DNA of 64,000 nucleotides from contig NZ_PXYK01000026.1 of NCBI RefSeq assembly GCF_003012745.1, positions 1 through 64,000 on the forward strand, given 5' to 3'. The DNA is from Kumtagia ephedrae (GTDB lineage: Bacteria > Pseudomonadota > Alphaproteobacteria > Rhizobiales > Rhizobiaceae). Below are positions 58,486 through 64,000 of the stretch, one piece after another; positions within the stretch are counted from its first letter, which is position 1; each line of letters opens with the position of its first letter. The translations under genes were made by a program, and so were the position numbers. The notes under the pieces were generated by a model. That model searched no databases and was not told where the DNA came from. It saw only the letters and a list, made by a program, of their open reading frames with translations.

Positions 58486-58550
58486 CAATCGATATATAAA
58501 TCCATTGACGCCGCGCGGCAACGTTCCTAGCTATTTCTGTGTCGATTGAT
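58484..58550. promoter_or_regulatory. Paired ATCAATCGA / TCGATTGAT sites, probable operator
   Basis: ATCAATCGA (58484-58492) and its exact complement TCGATTGAT (58542-58550) bracket the region between the divergent TetR and SDR genes. One overlaps the regulator's start codon and the other ends 15 bases before the SDR start. The placement suggests repression of both genes by the TetR protein. Confidence 0.55.
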
Positions 58551-58565
58551 ACAGAAAGGCTGATC

Positions 58566-59306
58566 ATGACCGACCTGAATGGAAGACGCGCCCTCGTAAC
58601 GGGGGCCTCGCGCGGCATTGGTGCCGCCATCGCATTGGCACTTGCCGACAAAGGCGCGGATGTCGCCATAACCTACGAGCGCTCGGCCGATCGCGCCGCC
58701 GAGGTCGTCCGGGCGATCGAGGAGAAAGGCCGCAAGGCCCTTGCCATCCAGGCCGACAGCGCCGATCCGGCGGCCGTCAAGCGCTCGGTCGAACAGGCCG
58801 CCAAGGCGCTCGGCGGGCTCGACATTCTCGTCAACAATGCCGCGATCGCGCTTTACGACGCGATCGCCGACGTCAGCGTGGATCGCATCGATGCGCTCCT
58901 GAACGTCAACGTGCGCTCGCCCGTGCTCGCGTCGCAGGCCGCCATCCCGTATCTCAGGCAAGGCGGGCGCATCGTCACCATCGGCTCGGCCGGCGCCGAA
59001 CGCATCGTCGGCGACACGGGCACGGTGTACTACATGACCAAATCCGCGCTGCACTCGTTCACGCGAGGCCTCGCGCGCGAACTCGGGTCGCGCGACATCA
59101 CCGTGAACCTGGTCCAGCCGGGATCGACCGATACCGACATGAACCCGGCCGACGGCGCCTCCGCCGACTTCCAGCGCTCTCTCAGCCCACTTGGCCGCTA
59201 TGGCCAGCCGGAGGACATCGCTGCCGCCGTGGCCTTCCTGGCAAGTCCCGCCGCGCGCCACATCACGGGGACCGTGCTCACCGTGGATGGCGGCCAGACC
59301 ACCTGA
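58566..59306 (+). CDS. Short-chain dehydrogenase/reductase, FabG-like
   Basis: The 246-residue classical SDR has ALVTGASRGIGAAIALAL (9-26), NNAAIALYD (about 89-97), the active-site IVTIGSAGAE and YYMTKSALHSFTRGLARELG with the YxxxK pair, and a C-terminal GTVLTVDGG. It is of the 3-oxoacyl-ACP-reductase type, but isolated from fatty-acid genes. The ATG at 58566 follows CAGAAAGGC. Regulation by the divergent TetR gene is likely. Confidence 0.92.
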   Translation: MTDLNGRRALVTGASRGIGAAIALALADKGADVAITYERSADRAAEVVRAIEEKGRKALAIQADSADPAAVKRSVEQAAKALGGLDILVNNAAIALYDAIADVSVDRIDALLNVNVRSPVLASQAAIPYLRQGGRIVTIGSAGAERIVGDTGTVYYMTKSALHSFTRGLARELGSRDITVNLVQPGSTDTDMNPADGASADFQRSLSPLGRYGQPEDIAAAVAFLASPAARHITGTVLTVDGGQTT

Positions 59307-59340
59307 GCGCTTGCCGTCCAGGCGTTTCTGCGGCGGGTAA

Positions 59341-59520
59341 GGAGGCCGATGCCGGCTGGCGCCTCCCGGTACGGTGGAGGTCGGCCAGCGCTTCGGGCTG
59401 CCGGACCTGCCATCGTCCGAAATCGTGCTGCACTCCACGCTCACCGACACCAGATCGCGCGAGGCGTTGCGCACGCTGGCGGCGGCATTCCGCGAGCATC
59501 GCGGTGCCGCCTCCCGACGA
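59341..59520 (+). pseudogene. Remnant of a LysR-family regulator (C-terminal fragment)
   Basis: Right after an in-frame TAA at 59338 the frame reads RLAPPGTVEVGQRFGLPDLP, then SSEIVLHSTLTDTRSREALR and TLAAAFREHR. This looks like the last 45-50 residues of a LysR co-inducer-binding domain. No N-terminal half or start is present, and the frame runs on past any plausible stop. It fills most of the 353-base gap between the SDR and AraC genes; I see no other gene there. Confidence 0.6.
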
Positions 59521-59659
59521 CGGATCGCCGGCGGACGAGTTCGCTTTCCCGGTCGCTCCGACGCCGGCCGAGGCCTTCCTAAAGATTATGTTACTCGATC
59601 GTGCGGGCCCTATCATGCGATAAGGTCCGGCCACCTACGCAGTCGTCCGGGGAGACCCA

Positions 59660-60637
59660 TTGGACCCACTCTCAGACGTGCTGTCGCTGCTGAAGCCTCA
59701 CAGCCATCTGTCGGCCGGTTTCGACGCGGGCGGAGAATGGTCGATCCGGTTTTCCGATCAGCACGACACGATCAAATGCTACGCCGTCGTCTCCGGCGGC
59801 TGCTGGCTGTCGGTGGAGGGCGTTTCGGAGCCGGTGCGCCTGGAAGCGGGAGATTGCTTCGTTCTGCCGAGCGGGCGACCGTTCCGCCTCGCCAGCGACA
59901 TGGCACTGGCCCCGGTCGACGCCAAGACGGTCTTTCCTCCCCGGCGGCCCGGCGGCGTCGTCACGGTGAATGACGGCGGAGGATTGTTCCTGGCCGGCAG
60001 CCGTTTCGCCGTCCGCGGCAATCACGCGGGAATCCTGCTGCGGATGCTGCCGCCCATCGTGCACATCCGCAGACAGTCGGAACAAGCGGCGCTTCGCTGG
60101 TCCGTGGAGCGGATGATGCAGGAGATGCACGAACAGCAGCCCGGCGGCTACCTGATCGCGCAGCACCTCGCCCACATGATGCTCGTCCAGGCCCTGAGAT
60201 TGCATCTGGAAAAAGGCTTGAACGGCGGCTCCGGATGGTTCGCCGCCCTGGCCGACAGGCAGCTCTGCGCGGCGATCACCGCCATCCACACCAATCCGGC
60301 TCATCGCTGGACGTTGCGGGAGCTGGCCGGGCGAGCCGGCATGTCGCGGTCGATCTTCGCCCTGAAATTCAAGGAGATGACCGGCGAAACCGTGATGGAG
60401 TATCTGGCGCGCTGGCGAATGCTGCTGGCGGGGGACAGGCTGGAAAACTCCGGCGAACCGGTTTCCACGATTGCCTTGTCCCTCGGCTATGAATCCGAAA
60501 GCGCCTTCAGCACCGCCTTCAAGAGGGTGATGGGGTGTACGCCGCGGCAATACGGACATGGTCGTAAGATGCCCGCGCCGGTCTCCGTGAACGGCAGCGA
60601 CGCGGGCCCTCGCCACCTGAATCACCTGAACAGCTGA
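59660..60637 (+). CDS. AraC-family transcriptional regulator with cupin sensor
   Basis: The 325-residue protein has an N-terminal cupin_6-type sensor (about 1-190, with SGGCWLSVEGVSEPVRLEAG and FVLPSGRPFRLA) and a C-terminal double helix-turn-helix (about 205-300: HRWTLRELAGRAGMSRSIFA, YLARWRMLLAGDRL, IALSLGYESESAFSTAFKRV). The start is a TTG at 59660, after GGGGAGA. It lies on the same strand before the iorAB-like genes and is the likely activator of them or of their remnant upstream gene. Confidence 0.9.
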   Translation: MDPLSDVLSLLKPHSHLSAGFDAGGEWSIRFSDQHDTIKCYAVVSGGCWLSVEGVSEPVRLEAGDCFVLPSGRPFRLASDMALAPVDAKTVFPPRRPGGVVTVNDGGGLFLAGSRFAVRGNHAGILLRMLPPIVHIRRQSEQAALRWSVERMMQEMHEQQPGGYLIAQHLAHMMLVQALRLHLEKGLNGGSGWFAALADRQLCAAITAIHTNPAHRWTLRELAGRAGMSRSIFALKFKEMTGETVMEYLARWRMLLAGDRLENSGEPVSTIALSLGYESESAFSTAFKRVMGCTPRQYGHGRKMPAPVSVNGSDAGPRHLNHLNS

Positions 60638-61077
60638 TTTCGGGACCGCGGCCCTGGCGGGCTCGCCTTCCCCGGGAGCAAGAGGCACGCTCAGCCAGGA
60701 TCGTGTCGGACCGCCGGCAGCGCGAGAACGTCTCGGCGCCGGTAAGGCGAAATTCCGGACGATCGCGAAGAAAAGCCAGACGTTGCAGAATTGGTCGTGC
60801 GGCACCGTGCCCCTATCGTGGGCCGCGTTGATTTTCCGCGAGCGATGCCTTGCCTGATGAACCATCTGCCTACGGCGATACCCGCGCCATGCCCGGGAGC
60901 CAAGCAGGCATGCCGCCAACCGCCGCGGCCGCGCTCCCGACGCCTCTCGCGCCGCGCCGGATGGTTCCGGACACCACGATGACCGTCGCCATGCCCGATA
61001 CGGCCCGGCACGCGGCGATCATCGCCTATCTCGAAAGCCGATAGCCTAAAGCCAAACAGCTTCAAGGAGACGCATTC
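60638..61077. other. 440-base gap before iorA with a possible cytochrome c tail remnant
   Basis: No complete gene is seen. The frame at 60961-61044 ends MVPDTTMTVAMPDTARHAAI followed by IAYLESR and a stop, which resembles the C-terminus of a class I cytochrome c (Met ligand then a helix before the stop), with no heme-binding CxxCH upstream in frame. The last 33 bases hold the iorA ribosome binding site (AAGGAGA). A promoter for iorAB should lie here. Confidence 0.35.
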
Positions 61078-61530
61078 ATGACCGCGTTCACGATCAACGG
61101 CCGAAAGGTCGACGTCGCCGCCGAGCCCGACACGCCGCTTCTGTGGGTGATCCGCGAGCATCTGAAGCTCACCGGCACCAAGTTCGGCTGCGGCATCGCG
61201 CTTTGCGGCGCCTGCACCGTTCATGTCGACGGAGCGCCGGTGCGCTCCTGCCAGACGCTGCTGCAGGATGTCGCCGGCAGCCAGGTGACGACGATCGAAG
61301 GGCTCTCGGCGGATGCCAGCCATCCGCTGCAGCAGGCCTGGATCGCCGAGCAGGTGCCGCAATGCGGCTACTGCCAATCGGGCCAGATCATGCAGGCGGC
61401 CGCGCTTCTGGCAAGCAATCCGCAGCCGACCCGCGAAGAGATCGTCGAGCACATGGACGGCAACATCTGCCGGTGCGGAACCTACGGGCGGATCATCAGC
61501 GCCATCGAGCGCGCCGCGCAGGAGGCCTGA
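61078..61530 (+). CDS. iorA: 2Fe-2S subunit of an isoquinoline 1-oxidoreductase-like enzyme
   Basis: The 150-residue subunit carries two 2Fe-2S clusters. The plant-type cluster uses Cys38, Cys43, Cys46 and Cys58 ([19 protein letters not shown]). The second uses Cys96, Cys99, Cys131 and Cys133 (QCGYC, ICRCG). It passes electrons from the molybdenum subunit encoded next. No FAD-subunit gene follows, which marks the two-subunit IorAB type rather than xanthine dehydrogenase. AAGGAGA precedes the ATG. Confidence 0.92.
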   Translation: MTAFTINGRKVDVAAEPDTPLLWVIREHLKLTGTKFGCGIALCGACTVHVDGAPVRSCQTLLQDVAGSQVTTIEGLSADASHPLQQAWIAEQVPQCGYCQSGQIMQAAALLASNPQPTREEIVEHMDGNICRCGTYGRIISAIERAAQEA

Positions 61531-61533
61531 GCG

Positions 61534-63753
61534 ATGACGAAACCATTCGAGCTTCGCACCACCGCCCTGTCGCGGCGCAGCTTTCTGCTCACGGTCGGCG
61601 GCGCCGGCATCGCAGTGGCATTCGGCGGCCTGCCCTCCCCTGCCCTCGGCGCCGAAACCGCGGCGGCGGCGGCGGGCGGCTTCAAGCCCAATGTCTGGGT
61701 GACTGTCGGCGCCGACGGCATTGTCACCATCATCTGCCCCGCCTCGGAGATGGGCCAGGGCGTCATGACGTCGCTGCCCCTGCTCATCGCCGAGGACATG
61801 GACGCCGACTGGGACAAGGTCCGCATCGTCCAGGCGCCGTCCGACGCGGAGAAATACGGCAATCCCGGCTTCTACGGCATCCAACTCACCGGCGGCAGCG
61901 AGACCATGCGCGGCTATTACCAGCCGCTGCGCCTGGTGGGCGCGCAGACGCGCAAGATCATGCTGGCGATCGCCGCCTCCCGGCTGAACGTGCCGGCGGG
62001 CGAGCTCACCACCGAACCGAACAGGGTGGTGCATACGCGGTCGGGACGCTCGCTGGGCTATGGCGAGATCGCCGCGACCGGCGAGCTTCCCGATCCGCTG
62101 CCGGAGGCGACAGAGGCCGACCTGAAGCCCATCGACCGGTGCCGCTACATCGGCCGCATGGATATCGGCCGCATCGACGTGCCGGCGAAGGTCGACGGCT
62201 CGGCACGGTTCGGCATCGATGTCGAGCTGCCGGACATGCTCTACGGCACGGTACTGCGGGCGCCTGTTCCGGGCGAGCAGCCGGAGGCCATCGACGACGC
62301 CGCGGCACGCGCCGTCAAGGGCGTCACCAGAATCGTTCCGCTATCTCACGGCGTCGGCATCATCGGCGAGAGCTACGACGCCGCCCGGCGGGCCAGGGAC
62401 CTGCTCGAAGTCACCTGGAGCAATTCCTCGCGGGTCCGGCGCTACGACAGCCGCCGCCTCGCCGAAGCCTACCGCGACGCCGGCCGCGATCTTGCCCAGC
62501 CGGGCGTCGCCGCGCACAGCGAGGGAGACGCCGTCGCCGCGATCGCCGGCGCGGCGCATGTCATCGCCGCCGACTACGTCACCGATCACGTCCACCACGC
62601 GACCATGGAGCCGATGAACGCCACCGCGCTGGTGGCGGGCGACACGGTGGAGGTCTGGGCACCGACCCAGGGACCGACCGCGACGCAGGGTTTTGCCGCC
62701 GAGGCCGCCGGGACGACGCCGGACAAGGTCAAGGTGCACACCACGCTGCTCGGCGGCGGTTTCGGCCGCAGGGCCGAGGCCGACTTCATCATCGACGCCG
62801 TGTCGCTTGCCAGGGAGGTCGAGGGCCGGCCGGTCAAGGTGATCTGGAGCCGCGAGGACGACGTCCGGCACGGCAAATACCGGCCGCTCGCGGCGCAGCA
62901 CGTCGAGGTCGGCCTCAACGCGGCCGGCAACATCGTCGGCTGGCGCCATCGCGTGGCGGCGGACTCGATCTTCGCCCGCACCATGCCGGAGATGTTCGCA
63001 GGCGACGGCGGCCTTGACACGGTCGTCACCGACGGCACGATCTTCAACTACCGCGTCCCCACGCATCTGGTGGAGTTCATCCGCCAGGACAATGGCAGGG
63101 ACGTCGGCTTCTGGCGCGCCGTCGGCTATGGCCAGAACAATTTCGGCGTCGAATGCGTCATCGACGAGGTCGCCGCCGCCAAGGGTGTCGACCCCGTGGC
63201 CTTCCGCCTGGAACTGCTCGGCGACCAGCCGCGCGCACAAAAAGTCGTCGGGGCCGTCGCGGCGATGGCGGAGTGGGAGCGCCCGCGCGACGGCCGGGCG
63301 CTCGGCCTCGCCTATACCGACGCCTTCGGCGCGCATTGCGCGCAGGTCGCCGAGGTGTCGCTCGACCGGGAGAGCGGCGAGATCCGGGTGCACAATGTCT
63401 GGTGCGTCGTCGATCCGGGGGTGGCGGTCCAGCCGCTCAACATCGAGGCGCAGGTCGCCGGCGCCATCGTGCACGGCGCCAGCCACGCCCTCTACGAGCA
63501 GATCAACATCGTCGACGGAGAAGTCCAGGAATCGAATTTCGACACCTACCGGGTGATGCGCATGTCGGAGATGCCGCAGATCCACGTCAGGGTGACGCCG
63601 ACCCCCGAGAACAAGCCGGCCGGCATCGGCGAGGTCGGGCTTCCGCCGACCGGGCCGGCAATCGCCAACGCCGTGGCGCGGCTCACCGGCGGCGTGCGGC
63701 TGCGGCACTATCCGTTCCTGCCGGAGAGGGTGAAGGCGGCGCTCGGCGCCTGA
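61534..63753 (+). CDS. iorB: Molybdenum hydroxylase large subunit, isoquinoline 1-oxidoreductase beta type
   Basis: The 739-residue subunit binds molybdopterin cytosine dinucleotide and hydroxylates aromatic heterocycles or aldehydes. A twin-arginine signal (SRRSFLLTVGGAGIAVAFGG, about 13-32) indicates periplasmic export. Molybdenum-site segments are MGQGVMTSLPLL, LLGGGFGRRAEADF (about 405-418), and GIGEVGLPPTGPAIANA with the catalytic Glu near the end. It starts 3 bases after iorA. Substrate is unknown. An electron acceptor such as a cytochrome c is not complete in the window. Confidence 0.92.
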   Translation: MTKPFELRTTALSRRSFLLTVGGAGIAVAFGGLPSPALGAETAAAAAGGFKPNVWVTVGADGIVTIICPASEMGQGVMTSLPLLIAEDMDADWDKVRIVQAPSDAEKYGNPGFYGIQLTGGSETMRGYYQPLRLVGAQTRKIMLAIAASRLNVPAGELTTEPNRVVHTRSGRSLGYGEIAATGELPDPLPEATEADLKPIDRCRYIGRMDIGRIDVPAKVDGSARFGIDVELPDMLYGTVLRAPVPGEQPEAIDDAAARAVKGVTRIVPLSHGVGIIGESYDAARRARDLLEVTWSNSSRVRRYDSRRLAEAYRDAGRDLAQPGVAAHSEGDAVAAIAGAAHVIAADYVTDHVHHATMEPMNATALVAGDTVEVWAPTQGPTATQGFAAEAAGTTPDKVKVHTTLLGGGFGRRAEADFIIDAVSLAREVEGRPVKVIWSREDDVRHGKYRPLAAQHVEVGLNAAGNIVGWRHRVAADSIFARTMPEMFAGDGGLDTVVTDGTIFNYRVPTHLVEFIRQDNGRDVGFWRAVGYGQNNFGVECVIDEVAAAKGVDPVAFRLELLGDQPRAQKVVGAVAAMAEWERPRDGRALGLAYTDAFGAHCAQVAEVSLDRESGEIRVHNVWCVVDPGVAVQPLNIEAQVAGAIVHGASHALYEQINIVDGEVQESNFDTYRVMRMSEMPQIHVRVTPTPENKPAGIGEVGLPPTGPAIANAVARLTGGVRLRHYPFLPERVKAALGA

Positions 63754-63865
63754 TCCGTCCCGGCTCCTACCTGTCCCGCGCGGCCGGCCGTCACGACGGC
63801 GTGACGTGACTTTCGACGCGAAAGCTGAAACACCCGTCGCCTCGAATCGACAACGGAGTCGGCAG

Positions 63866-64000
63866 ATGCGGCGGTTTCTCTTCCTGACGGCGTTTTCGGC
63901 GATGCCGGCGATCGCCGCATGCACGGCCGACAGCGGCGCCGACATCTACGGTCCGCCCTGCGCCATCCGCGCCTACGAAGCCGGCTTCTGCCCGACCCCG
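63866..64000 (+). CDS. Small lipoprotein, partial at the window end
   Basis: The frame opens MRRFLFLTAFSAMPAIAACT, a short signal peptide with a lipobox-like IAAC at 15-19 or so, and continues ADSGADIYGPPCAIRAYEAG before the window ends. Cysteine content suggests a small disulfide-bonded outer-membrane or periplasmic lipoprotein. It is 112 bases after iorB on the same strand. The family is not recognised. Confidence 0.6.
   Translation, partial: MRRFLFLTAFSAMPAIAACTADSGADIYGPPCAIRAYEAGFCPTP

Overview
The window is GC-rich, densely coded DNA from an alphaproteobacterium. It most likely belongs to the Hyphomicrobiales, close to Mesorhizobium and the Phyllobacteriaceae. This is inferred from an OlsB that matches the rhizobial enzyme along its length (recalled, not searched), a GCATGATC...GATCATGC palindromic intergenic repeat of the type common in that order, the ubiE-ubiB-coaBC arrangement, and a sulfate-assimilation block containing DUF2849 and DUF934 proteins. 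No rRNA, phage, transposase or CRISPR array was seen. There is one tRNA gene, tRNA-Ser(GGA).

Region by region. 0-7.7 kb: housekeeping genes (aldehyde dehydrogenase, SppA-type peptidase, IHF beta, LapA-like protein, ornithine cyclodeaminase family, two RNA methyltransferases, lspA). 7.8-16.1 kb: a hybrid histidine kinase, olsB (ornithine lipid synthesis), a YjbR protein, a Tat-exported PhoD phosphatase and a large secreted protein made of a seven-repeat propeller fused to RTX repeats. olsB and phoD both have Pho-box-like direct repeats upstream, which suggests phosphate-starvation control. 16.3-25.3 kb: typA, a ParDE module with a frameshifted toxin, two nucleotide-sugar genes, a D-erythronate dehydrogenase next to a Tm-1-like protein, a TRIC-type channel and grpE. 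25.5-31.4 kb: a DJ-1/PfpI protein and the minus-strand sulfur operon cysG-DUF2849-cysI-cysH-DUF934. 31.6-39.7 kb: a host-attachment-family protein, a Tyr/Arg-rich secreted protein, a Kef-type antiporter, a GFA protein and ubiE-ubiB-[vapBC]-coaBC.

39.8-52.6 kb is a nucleoside uptake and salvage locus. It holds a BMP-family binding protein, a duplicated-domain ABC ATPase and two permeases, then cdd, punA and deoA on the minus strand, with add and upp on the plus strand. Imported nucleosides can be deaminated, phosphorolysed and returned to bases, and uracil to UMP. Palindromic mosaic elements almost fill two spacers of this locus, and a related copy lies upstream of a TrmH-family gene at 6.3 kb.

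54-64 kb, just after tRNA-Ser, looks like accessory DNA. It is a run of regulator/oxidoreductase pairs (XRE/epimerase, TetR/SDR, TetR/SDR, AraC/isoquinoline-oxidoreductase-like IorAB), each of the first three with palindromes in a divergent promoter, plus remnants of a LysR gene and possibly a cytochrome c gene. The window ends inside a small lipoprotein gene. All family calls come from reading motifs; none were confirmed by database search.
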